A stretch of DNA of 64,000 nt from Chlamydoabsidia padenii (lineage: Eukaryota; Mucoromycota; Mucoromycetes; Mucorales; Cunninghamellaceae). Under the pieces are notes generated by a model that saw only the letters and a program-made list of their open reading frames with translations, was not told the DNA's origin and made no database searches. Shown here in pieces: positions 11,578 through 23,905 of the stretch. Each line of letters opens with the position of its first letter. The stretch's first letter is position 1. The translations under genes were made by a program, and so were the position numbers. Location: assembly GCA_025330725.1 (NCBI GenBank), contig JAIWND010000008.1, forward strand, positions 248,001 through 312,000. Direction: 5' to 3'.

Positions 11578-13125
11578 TGCCCGGACATCTTAATGGTGAA
11601 TCTACTACACAATCAAGGAATGTCAGAAGAAGAATAGCAGGTAAGCTAAAAAAAATAAAAAAATAAATAAAAAGAAACCATATGGTTTTGGTTGAAGGTA
11701 GACCAACTAATTGTCTTTTGTTGTTTTAGGGAACTACCCAAGGTGCGGGTCTACTTCACATTCAAGATCTACTCATCGTCTCTGTCCTCATAATGCACGG
11801 AATCAGGAAACGCAATTGCCCACAGGTAAGGAGAAGAAAAGTATACTTGCTCTTTACTTTTTACCTCAAATCTTCTTACTAACTTTTTTTTTTCTTTAGA
11901 TATGTTTTAGATGTTTACGTTACTACTAATACAAGTAACCCACGTTGCCCAGGACGCCAGTCTACTTCACATTGAAGATTAACACATCGTCTTTGTCCTG
12001 CTAATCCAAGTGAAAATGCAACTGAAGGTAAAATATACACCATGCAATTCATATTTAATCATGTGTACTGATCGGCGATACTTTTATCATTATTAGGTGT
12101 GACTAATCAACGTTGTAAAGGAGGCGGCGCTACATCGCACGGAAGAAGAAATCATGGTCTGTGCCAAGCAAAGACCACTATTGAAAACGCCGAACATGGT
12201 CCATGATATCGAAAAGCTGGGTCAAGTCACTCATTCAATCATAAAGATATGTTTGAACCCAACCTGTGTCATATGGATGGTCCAAATTATCGCCGCCATA
12301 CGCTGCCTGGGATGGACGTGGCCTGCAACAGTTGGGGAAGCAAAATGTGGCTATCAGAAAAAATCATAATCTCCAGTAACACGAATCCTGTCTTCAGTAT
12401 GTGCTCCAGCAGTGACAAGATCAGCATTACATTACCACTTCCTCCTCCGAACCTCTTTTGTCTTGGATTAAGGACACCGACTTTGCAATTATTATCAACA
12501 AAATATACCCTGATCTCAGACAACATCAAAATCTCTTTTTTTACGCTACTTGTACCATCCTCACGACGAAAAATGCATTTGTGGATTGGATCAACATTGA
12601 AGCAACAGAATCTTTCCCGGTGAAGCCAAGACATACGAATCAATGGATGCCCTTATCGACAGCGACGATCCCTTCAACTATCCTGTGGAATTTCTTCACT
12701 CATTGTAACCGAATGATACGCCCGTCCACCTCCTTACCATCAAAATCGGGATGTCATTAATTGTCGTCTAAAATCTCGATATGGAACATGGTATTTGGAA
12801 TGGGATAAAGATGTATGTGGTCGAGCTATTACAACACTCTATTTACTTTACAAGCAAAGAATCCAAATACCCATTTACCCTGCATCACCGGCAATTGTCT
12901 GTCTGTCCTGCCTTTGCCATGGCCATGCACCGAAGACAGAGGCAAACTCTGAACCATGTTGGTGCATACTTGAAACAAAACGTATTCACCCATGATCAGT
13001 TATATTTTGTATTGTCTCGTGTTACTGATTCGGCAAACTTGTATGTGGTTGTCCCATTGTGTTCTTCCTCTTCTCCATCTGATCCTTCTGCTAATAACAT
13101 GGTTTACCTAGATGTAATGCTGTAG
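11578..13125 (+). mobile_element. Decayed Helitron (Rep/PIF1-helicase protein), internally deleted
   Basis: The start (11578) leads into three related zinc-knuckle-like repeats in successive exons: CGSTSHSRSTHRLC (~11753), CPGRQSTSH...RLTHRLC (~11952) and CKGGGATSHGRRNHGLC (~12114). Such repeats open zygomycete Helitron proteins. At 12295-12470 follows the Helitron N-terminal block, GMDVACNSWGSKMWLSEK then PVFSMCSSSDKISITLPLPP. It passes with a frame change directly into the far C-terminal part of a PIF1-type helicase: INKIYPDL, YPVEFLHSL (~12683), and CPAFAMAMHRRQRQTLNHVG with YFVLSRVTDSANLYVVVP (~12903-13060). The Rep catalytic core and Walker motifs are absent, so several kb were deleted near 12450-12480. 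Repeat 2 has an in-frame TGA, apparently from CGA, and several frameshifts are present. Not functional. Confidence 0.8.
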
Positions 13126-14111
13126 ATTGTTTGGTAGTATAGTTTGTCTCTTTTACCCCATTCTTTTTTTTTTTATTTTGTCAATAAACGACTGGGTCGC
13201 CGACTGGCGTCCTTTGTTGGGCTCTAGCTGGCGTCTCTATGTAATTAGGCTATGACGGCCGTTGTTATAGTGTAGGCATAGGTTTTTGACATGATGAAAA
13301 GACTCTGGATTTTTTTTTTCAAATGTAAATTGCTCCTCTCCTAGGCTACCCCTGGCAACGACACTTGGTTTGCTGAATTGGGAAATTCATGCAGAATCGG
13401 GATCTGAAATTAAAATACCGCCTTCACTTGCATGAATCAAATTTCGCTACCCTGTGAGCCTATCATTAGGACTAGGTGCGGGGGGCGAATACGATTAGGT
13501 GGGTCATTCAGGTATAGGTAAATTTGCATGAATTGGGGTTTGAATATGCATAATCAGTTGTTGGGTGGGTTATAGAAGACATGCTATAGAAGCCATGAAC
13601 TCGATTATAGACTATGTTTTTTGGAGATTTTGGTATTCAACCCCGCTCTGGATGCCAATGAGGTGCGGTTAAGAACTCTGGTCAATTTTGACATGGATGA
13701 TGACAACGTGACGCCAAAGCTGCGAAGTATTGTATACTGTCCTGTCTGCAACATATCTCGGCATGCTGCTGCTGATTTTTCCTCCGATTCTCTTGCTTCT
13801 GCTTCTGATAACAATCCTCTACTCACAACATCCAGGTTAGGAAAACCCGTTGGATGCATTGATTCTCTTGCTATAATGACCCCAACTTAAATCATACGGG
13901 TAGTAAAAACCCACCTGACGTATAAACAGTAAATGGCACCTCCTTTTCTTTTCCTTTTCTAAACCTTCCTTTCTATCTTATAGGTTATGGACTTTTGTCT
14001 GATTTATTAGAGCATAATAGTATAAAGAGTATGTAATATATATGTGATAACTAATCAGAAAAGTTAATGCATGTAAGATAAGGTATATGGAAAAAGGCGG
14101 GACTTGGTTTC
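13126..14111. other. Right flank of Helitron; possible coding relic
   Basis: Contains the probable right end of the Helitron, though no clear CTRR-plus-hairpin terminus could be fixed. An 84-90 codon frame lies on each strand at 13605-13890. The plus frame includes CPVCNISRH and the minus frame includes DVVSRGLLSEAEARE. Neither has a clear start, neighbour exon or family. Most likely a relic. Confidence 0.35.
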
Positions 14112-14336
14112 TTAAGCGCCAGTATTGGTGATATCGTAGCTGACGTGATAACTAGGTCGGCCACCCATAGGATCGATGAAATAGCCAACCATATCTGGGT
14201 GAGAGCTTGTTCTCATCGGATCAAGTAGATATTTAGATTGAGCAGCATCACTGAGAGAACTTGTACTTGATGGCGGAGTGTGTGGGGAGACTCGTCGAGA
14301 GATTTTCTTCAACAAGGTGTCGTAGATATTCATCAT
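14112..14336 (-). CDS. Small protein, 74 aa, unknown function
   Basis: A single-exon frame starting MMNIYDTLLKKISRR, with a Ser/Thr/Pro-rich middle and a C-terminus ending YDITNTGA. A TATATATA element on the same strand (14443-14450) lies ~110 bp upstream of the start, which supports transcription. No domain, signal peptide or membrane segment is seen. The family is not recognised. Two adjacent ATGs could both serve as start; the first is given. Confidence 0.5.
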   Translation of the reverse strand: MMNIYDTLLKKISRRVSPHTPPSSTSSLSDAAQSKYLLDPMRTSSHPDMVGYFIDPMGGRPSYHVSYDITNTGA

Positions 14337-15358
14337 GAATGGATTTGTTAATACAAGAAAAAGAAAATAAACTGTATTTGGAATAAATCAAAGAGAAATA
14401 ATGAGAAAAAAAAAAAAAGTAGAAACTGATTTCAGGGCAGGCCTATATATACCTTTTTGCGCCTTCCTTGATTCCTATTGGTCAGCACCAGTCAAAACGG
14501 TTATCCGGGCCAGCTCCGTCACTTTCGCCTCTTACCAGACTTTTTGGTCTCTCCTCATTCAGAAACAATCACGGAAACGTGCATAAATTATGATAAACAT
14601 GGACATGGGGCGTTTTTTTCTATTTTTTATAACAATCATCCACTTTCTTTAGCGCCTTCAAGTCGAGAAAAGGGATTCCTGCACAATGCTTTCCATCCGT
14701 ATGTCGGAGTGTGAATGGATAAAACATTAGACGAGGGCACGGAGCCAATCACTTTCAGGTTACTACCAAGGCCGTCCATAACGTTTATCCAATGCGTACA
14801 AACCTTTTTTTTTTTTTTTTTTTGTTTTTGTTTTGTTTAACACAAACGATCATATGCTTATCATCACACAAAAATAGCCTTGTATAGATAACCAAAAGAA
14901 GATTCAACAATTAGATTCAAGCGTTTAGCCTAAAGATAACTATTTCATGATGATTGATTCCATCAACTTGACATTGATCATACATAGTGACCCAATGAGA
15001 ATACGTGCATTATATATTTCCGAGACCAGTAATATCATTTGATAAAAAGGTTTTATTTTATTTCGTATGAGTAAAATGGTAAGAATAAAATAAGAGGGGG
15101 TAGGATGAGAGGGAGAAAAGAGCAATGCAGAGAAGACATAAAAGAAACAAGATATAAGTAAAAACTAAGAAATAAAGTAACAACAGTAAGGTTGAAGAGC
15201 ATGGGGGCAAGTGGAATTGACATAATAACACAAACAGGGAGGGGGGGGGAAAGAGGGTAAGTAAGGTAAAACTATGATACTATGACTAATGATCGATGAA
15301 GAGTAATCCAAAACCAAATATACAAGTGTCTAACAATCATCACACCCAGTAGTATCGA
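14337..15358. other. Intergenic: promoter of small gene and 3' flank of PWWP gene
   Basis: Contains a TATA-like element at 14443-14450, a T19 run near 14804-14822, a purine-rich stretch (15080-15260) and a G10 run near 15240. No coding frame of substance. The part nearest 15359 is probably the 3' UTR of the PWWP gene. Confidence 0.45.
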
Positions 15359-16948
15359 TTATTTGTGTAGAATAGTGTTAGAATCCTTGTTTGATCCTTC
15401 GTTTGTATCACCAGCCTTGACTTGATCCTTTGAGTCCACAAACAGTTCCTTCCATTTGCGCATTAGTTGTTGACATCGTTCATGAATATTGAATTCTGTA
15501 TCGTTTTCAAATTCGTATCCAATACCTTGTTTGACTACTTTGCCGATCTTTGTTTGCTATTATACAATAATAATAATAATGATAATAATGATAAAAAAGA
15601 TAACTTTTTAGTTAGTACCTTGAGCTTGATCTTTCCTTCTTTTTGTCCTATTACCCGTAATAGTTCATATGTCATTGGTGATCCTTCCACGTCCTTCAAA
15701 GCCGCCGAAATCTTGGGGTAATCATCTAATGGAATATCACCCTGATTCAAATATAACACAGTTAGTTCACACAGTCCAAATCATGCATTAATCATGTCAA
15801 TTTATGAATGAATATACTCTTACCTGTTTCTTTTCATACATCAATTTTTGTAAACGGTGTCGAAGTTGATACAATCGTTTAAAGTCGCGAGTAAATTCCT
15901 CCGATTCATGAGCCTTGTTTAATCCATCTTCAGATTTGCGAGGTGTTACAGGTGATGATGTATTTGGGCGGTCATTTCCATTTGGTAGTTGATCTTCGGT
16001 TTCCACAGACATCGACTTGCGCTATTCATTATAAAGTAGTCATATCAAATATACCTATTGGTTAAATTTCCCATTCCACCACTATAAAAGTGACTTACCC
16101 TTTTCTTTTTATCCACCGTTTCGTCTTCGTCTGCACTACGCTTGTTGTTGTTGTTGTTTACCGACAGGGTATCCACATCTTGTTCACCTTTTTCCGCCTT
16201 GGATTTCTTGGTAGATGATGATGATCCTAAACTTGTCGCTTTTGATGTTCGTCCGGCCTTTTTGCCACTTTTCCCAGTTGTAGTCACCTTGGTTTTCTTC
16301 TTTTCTTGAGGTGCCTTTTCTTGTTCCTCGTTGCCATCGTCCTCTTCACCTTCTTCCTCTTCATCTTGTTCCATCAGACTAGGATCCAAGGCTTCACGTA
16401 CCGCCATTTCCAAATCCTTTGTTTTAAACTTTTTCGCCTTGAGATCCTTTTCCACGTTGACTTTGTTGAAGGGTCGAATTGAGTCAGGTCCAAAAAATCC
16501 ACTGGTCATAAAAAAAAAAACGATAAAGGATGATCAGATATGTTTCCACGCAAATCGGTTGATAGTCTTTTTCTATCATTTTTACCATCTGTCACTACCA
16601 TCCAACCTCTTTACCCTTCCCCATTATATATTACTTACTAGTCCCTTGACCCAAAGAAGAAGACAGTCCATATTGGTGATTTAGTCTTTGTCTTTTGCTT
16701 CATCACTTTGGCTGGCACCGAGCTTTCATCTTCAATCTATAATCATAAAAAGATCTTTGGTTAGCAAAACACTGTTAATCCCATTCCATAGTGATGAATC
16801 TTTTTCATCCATCATATATTGTTCCTTTTTCATAATCCCAGCATTCTTTCTAGTTCCGTCCTACCTTTGCCGGCCACCAAGGATATCCTTTTAGTTTCGC
16901 GAATACAATAGTTCCAGGGGGGTACACATTTTCATCTTGTTGGCCCAT
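15359..16948 (-). CDS. PWWP-domain chromatin reader with LEDGF-like C-terminal helical domain, 6 exons
   Basis: Exons in transcript order: 16865-16948, 16639-16736, 16099-16501, 15824-16021, 15619-15741, 15359-15556, giving 367 aa. The PWWP domain starts at residue ~10: GTIVFAKLKGYPWWPAK, then WTVFFFGSRDYGFFGPDSIRPF across two introns. PWWP domains bind methylated H3K36 nucleosomes. A long Lys/Glu/Ser-rich linker with KKAGRTSK and KKKR patches (nuclear localisation) follows. The C-terminal ~150 residues are helical: TRDFKRLYQLRHRLQKLMYEKK, PMTYELLRVIGQKEGKIKLK, and IHERCQQLMRKWKELF. That layout resembles the TFIIS-N/LEDGF integrase-binding fold of HDGF/LEDGF proteins, inferred from helix pattern rather than identity. 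Probable role: linking H3K36 methylation to transcription factors. Confidence 0.85.
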
Positions 16949-17658
16949 TTTATTTACGAAGATGATTGATAAAAGAGAGTAGCAAGTATAACAATAAGAC
17001 CAACAGCAAACAGGGAGAGAGAGAGAGAAAAAGAAGGGAGGGATAAAAGTATGAGTGTGTGTATATATATATGAAAAGAGAGATATGAGATTAGAAGGTT
17101 TTGTTGGAATAAAGTGGTAACTAAAATACAACAAAGAAGTGAAGAATGGAGTTGTTGGTATGAAAAAGTGAAGGAAGGAGAAAAAAGAAGGACAAGTGGG
17201 GAAAAGAAAATAAAATAAAAAGAAAAAAAGGCGGAGTGGAAAATTTTTACCCTGTATATTTCGACCAATCAGAACACGAGACTTGAAAAAAGGACCCAGG
17301 AGTCAATCAAGCATACCTTATCATGAGGTTCACTGATTCTAAAGCATCAACATTCGATCACTTTAGTACTCGTACATATAAAGACATTGAATCAAAACCA
17401 TGGCGTTAGGAATTAAGAAATCCCATCAAAAACCACAATGGCGGGATTCGAATAATTTTGACATAAAAGTTGATTGCACAACAAATACCCACCCAATTAT
17501 AATCAGCCATTATCCTAATAGGGTTGACATATGAAGATATGATAACACGCAGGAATGATCGCACTATATATGTGATCCAACAAGGAAGACTTGTACATAC
17601 ATATCATTTTATTAGTTCAATCCAAGTAATCAAAAGTAAAGGTTATATACATTAGGAT

Positions 17659-17694
<36 letters not shown>

Positions 17695-17760
17695 CAAAAC
17701 AAACATACTACTGTACTACAAATACTATGTTATGCCTAATCTAATAAAAAAAGGTCCAAG
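16949..17760. other. Intergenic: PWWP promoter and 3' flank of CD2BP2-like gene
   Basis: The 5' leader of the PWWP gene is strongly purine/pyrimidine-biased (16960-17230). A motif variant, GCGGGATTCGAA, lies near 17448. A C8-T28 homopolymer junction sits at 17659-17694. No gene seen. Confidence 0.45.
17659..17694. repeat. C-run followed by T28 homopolymer
   Basis: A run of eight C is followed directly by about 28 T, ~65 bp beyond the stop codon of the CD2BP2-like gene. Length is probably unstable and prone to sequencing error. Confidence 0.8.
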
Positions 17761-18795
17761 TTATTTGCGTTGAGAGGATTGAGGCACCCAGTTTTCGTCC
17801 ACTTCACATTTACTCCGGAGATATCGTACCATGAATTCCAAAGTATCATCATATACACCAAAGTGACCCAGAGCCATGAGTTGATCCGCCAACCCAGTGA
17901 TTGCCTCGACCTTGCGTTGCCGTTCCGCCGCCTGATGTTCATCCAGCACCGGTTCCACCACCGACTGTTTCTTGTTCTTGTTCTTCTTGGCCATGAGTTT
18001 CTGTTTCCACAATGGCACTTTTGCAGGTGCACCTTGACCCAAGATCGTTAGAGCCTCCTTGACCGATTCACCAGGAAGAAGGTATTCCACCAGGACACGA
18101 TACACATCACCTTGGGTTTGAGGCAGTTCAGATTGTCGTGAGGCCTCCTTGACTTGTTCCTGTTGATCCCGTACCAATTGCGCCTGTCTTGCCTTGTCCA
18201 TGTCCTTTTTCGAGATACCTTCCATCCACTTGTCGTGAAAGGCTTCGGGGTCCTTGTCCTTTCGTGTATAGTTGCCTTGGGCATCAAAGTTGCCTTCTTC
18301 CATTTCTTGTTTCATGTTGAATGCAGTGAGCTTGTTGCCCTTGTCGTCACCTTCGTCACTTTCTTGGTCTTGAGAGCGCAGATCTTGTCCTTCAATGTCA
18401 TCCAAACCGAGTTGCTTTTTCTTGCCCTTGTTCTTGTTACAAGTGTTGGTGTCTTCATCTGCCGTGGAAGCAAACATATCAAAATCCTCGTCATTGTCGC
18501 CGTCCTTTTTATTTTTGGTGTTGGTATCATCTTCACTGTCTCCGCCATTGTCAGAGTCACTGCTGAAAGCGCCTCCACCTACTTCTTCATCGTCGCTGAC
18601 ATATGCATCTTTTGCTACGGCACCACGTCGTTGTTTCGCAGGTTCTAGAGAGACGTCGTGATCAATTTCAAAATCCGTCGAATCTTGTCGTCCGTCATGT
18701 CGAGTTTTGGAGCGTTTGTTGGAAGAGGATGTGGGTCGGTCAAAGTAATCGTCTTTTCCAAAAGATACCTTGTTGTTGCGTTTATATCCAGACAT
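17761..18795 (-). CDS. CD2BP2/LIN1-like U5 snRNP protein lacking the GYF domain
   Basis: Intronless, 344 aa. It starts MSGYKRNNKVSFGKDDYFDRP and has the features of CD2BP2 (U5-52K; Lin1/Snu40 in yeast): an acidic Asp/Ser-rich N-half, the conserved block LTAFNMKQEMEEGNFDAQGN then DKDPEAFHDKWMEG, and the region DVYRVLVEYLLPGESVKEAL leading to a helical stretch ending YLRSKCEVDENWVPQSSQRK. In animals and yeast a C-terminal GYF domain follows this point and binds Pro-rich partners. Here the protein stops, and no GYF-like sequence is visible downstream on this strand. The family protein is a U5 snRNP assembly factor. It lies 108 bp downstream-in-strand of DHX35, another splicing-associated gene. 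Confidence 0.85.
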   Translation of the reverse strand: MSGYKRNNKVSFGKDDYFDRPTSSSNKRSKTRHDGRQDSTDFEIDHDVSLEPAKQRRGAVAKDAYVSDDEEVGGGAFSSDSDNGGDSEDDTNTKNKKDGDNDEDFDMFASTADEDTNTCNKNKGKKKQLGLDDIEGQDLRSQDQESDEGDDKGNKLTAFNMKQEMEEGNFDAQGNYTRKDKDPEAFHDKWMEGISKKDMDKARQAQLVRDQQEQVKEASRQSELPQTQGDVYRVLVEYLLPGESVKEALTILGQGAPAKVPLWKQKLMAKKNKNKKQSVVEPVLDEHQAAERQRKVEAITGLADQLMALGHFGVYDDTLEFMVRYLRSKCEVDENWVPQSSQRK

Positions 18796-18903
18796 TGTTA
18801 AAAAAGAAGAAGGACAGCAAAAACATTTTTCGTCGAGACCACATAAATATATTCAAATTCCGATAATCAAATTCCGCTATTTTATTTTTTATTCTAATAG
18901 TCT

Positions 18904-21734
<2,831 letters not shown>

Positions 21735-21800
21735 GTTTTGAATAAAGTAGAGAGAGAAAAAAGAAATGAGACTTTTTTTTTTTTTTTTTTTTTTGAAAGT

Positions 21801-22187
21801 ATGTCGGCGTTTCAAAATTTGGAAAATCAAAATGTCGGAAAAATCATGCGACCTGCTTTCAACGACTTTTATATACAAGAAACAGACCCCATTCAAGCTC
21901 GACAGCTCAAAACCGTCTTTCTTCTATTACAAAAGAAGGTACATACTTTGTACCTAATCCTATAAGTAGTTCGAGTGACTCTGGTATTGTTTCATATTGG
22001 GTGGTGAAAACATTACTGTCGTTCTGTGTAGGATTCTTATGACAAGCTCCTGGAGATTACCAGGTAAAATTGATATGTAAGAAAAGTTCAACCATACGAT
22101 TGTCATATTGATTTGTATAGGTTCAAGGTATTACATACAGGTTTCCGTTATTTCAAATGCGATTGCGGTAAAACGAAGCTTATTTAA
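21801..22187 (+). CDS. Unknown 78-aa protein, 3 exons
   Basis: Exons: 21801-21938, 22032-22063, 22121-22187. The product runs from MSAFQNLENQNVGKIMRPAF through QARQLKTVFLLLQKK and DSYDKLLEITR to RFKVLHTGFRYFKCDCGKTK and a short tail. Both introns have good donors and acceptors and the phases agree (0, then 2), which argues that it is real. The composition is that of a compact helical protein with a C-terminal CxC pair. I do not recognise the family. The ATG overlaps a copy of the CGGNNTTTNAA motif (21805), and this region must also hold the DHX35 promoter, so the start is less certain than the downstream exons. Confidence 0.55.
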
Positions 22188-22443
22188 AGAAAGAAAGAAA
22201 GGTAGAGCATATGTCATCATCACCTTTGAGAAGAATCACTATTGCCATCGTATCATTGTTATTGTCACTTGTCAAATCCATCATACTGGCAAGCTCTGCA
22301 GGGAAAAGACATCTCCATTCCCCCCTGTCCCTAAAAAAGTACGATGGCGCAATCGGCGTTTAAATATAACAAGGACTTGCTCCTGGTTTCTTTTTGTCTG
22401 CTTCTCTTTTCCTCTTGTTTATTTTTTATCGTCATATTCTGCC

Positions 22444-23594
22444 ATGTCGCGCGCTTTACTCAACACTTGTCGAACTGCCACTAAACAACTCAAGTCACCT
22501 TTGACTGCTTCCTTCTACTCGAGTGCCCAACGTCTAAATCAATCCACTGGCAATCAACAACAATCCGGCAAAACAACACACTTTGGTTTCCGCAATGTCG
22601 CCGAAGAAGAAAAGGAATCTTTAGGTACGTATTAATAAAGTGTATATCACCCATGATAGTTCATGGCATACATGGGTATGTTTAAACTAGTACTAATTTT
22701 TATTCATGTCATGTCCTTTCTTTTTCTTTTCTTTTTTTTTAGTGCACAAGGTATTTGCCAATGTTGCTGGAAACTACGATGTTATGAACGATGCGATGAG
22801 TCTGGGTATTCATCGTGTCTGGAAAGACCAATTCATTCGATCAATGGCACCTGGCCCTGGAACAAAATTACTCGATGTGGCTGGTGGGACTGGTGATATT
22901 GCCCTTCGATTTTTGGATTACTGTCGCAACATTCATCGTGACTCTACGGCCTCTGTAACAATGGTCGACATCAACCCTCATATGTTAGAAGAAGGAAAGA
23001 AGCGATTCCAAACAACACCCTATGCTCATAGTAAGTAGACTGACAAAAAAAAAGGGGGAGGTAGGGAGGATTAACTGTGTACTAACATATAATAATCTAT
23101 TATAGCCAACCAAGCGGATTTCTTGGTACAAAACGCCGAACATTTGGTGGATATTCCTGACGAATCTGTGGATGTATACACTATTGCTTTTGGTATTCGA
23201 AACTGTACTCATGTGGACCGTGTGGTGAAGGAAGCCTATCGTGTTTTGAAGCCTGGTGGAAGATTCATGTGCCTGGAATTCTCTCAAGTGGATAACCCTG
23301 TCATTGGAAAGTAAGTTTTGCGTATGTCCCTCCCCCCCCTTGATTGGTACTTATCTTACTCTCTCTTCCTTTAGGTTTTATGACATCTATTCCTTTGATG
23401 TCATCCCCGCTTTGGGTCAAATCATTGCCAACGACCGGGATTCTTACCAATACCTTGTTGAAAGTATCCGCAAATTCCCTCCTCAGGCCGAATTTGCTCA
23501 AATCATTCGCGATCAAGGTTTCAAGACGATTGGCTCTGGATATGAAGATTTGACATTTGGTGTTGCTGCTATTCATAGTGGATTCAAGATATAG
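22444..23594 (+). CDS. COQ5: 2-methoxy-6-polyprenyl-1,4-benzoquinol methylase (ubiquinone synthesis), 4 exons
   Basis: Exons: 22444-22624, 22743-23030, 23106-23310, 23375-23594, giving 297 aa. COQ5 is the SAM-dependent C-methyltransferase of coenzyme Q synthesis in the mitochondrial matrix. The N-terminal ~45 residues are basic and Ser/Thr-rich ([18 protein letters not shown]), fitting a presequence. The UbiE/COQ5 signatures are present: [24 protein letters not shown], the SAM loop [26 protein letters not shown], and the C-terminal [28 protein letters not shown] motif sits 90 bp before the ATG (22354). Confidence 0.96.
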
Positions 23595-23905
23595 ATATAA
23601 ATATAGACATAGATATAGATACATAGAAATGGTCAAGTACGTTTAATAGTATATCATCATTTGTTGTACATAGGATCAATAAAAAATTTAATCAAAACAG
23701 TCAAATGTACCGTGTTTAATGAACATTGTATGATATATGCATACAAAATCATAAACATTTTATCACCAATAGTAGTCTTTGTAAACAATTTAAATATGGG
23801 TAATACTGCGTGGTATCCAGATTGTTTTTTTATTGAGGTTATAAAAAAAAAAAAGTATGTGTTTATCTATGGATGGATGGAGTAATAAGAGGGTAATCAA
23901 GTATA
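23595..23905. other. Convergent intergenic region
   Basis: The shared 3' flank of COQ5 (plus strand) and the GH36 gene (minus strand). An (AGATAT)n-like simple tract follows the COQ5 stop, with aataaa near 23674. No gene seen. Confidence 0.5.

Noticed and set aside
18154..18648. 164-codon open frame on the plus strand with a membrane-like product
   Set aside because: It is the antisense of the CD2BP2-like gene; its hydrophobicity comes from reading Asp/Glu/Lys codons in reverse.
22108..22443. Upstream in-frame extension of COQ5
   Set aside because: It overlaps the last exon of the 78-aa gene, and the ATG at 22444 starts a proper mitochondrial presequence.
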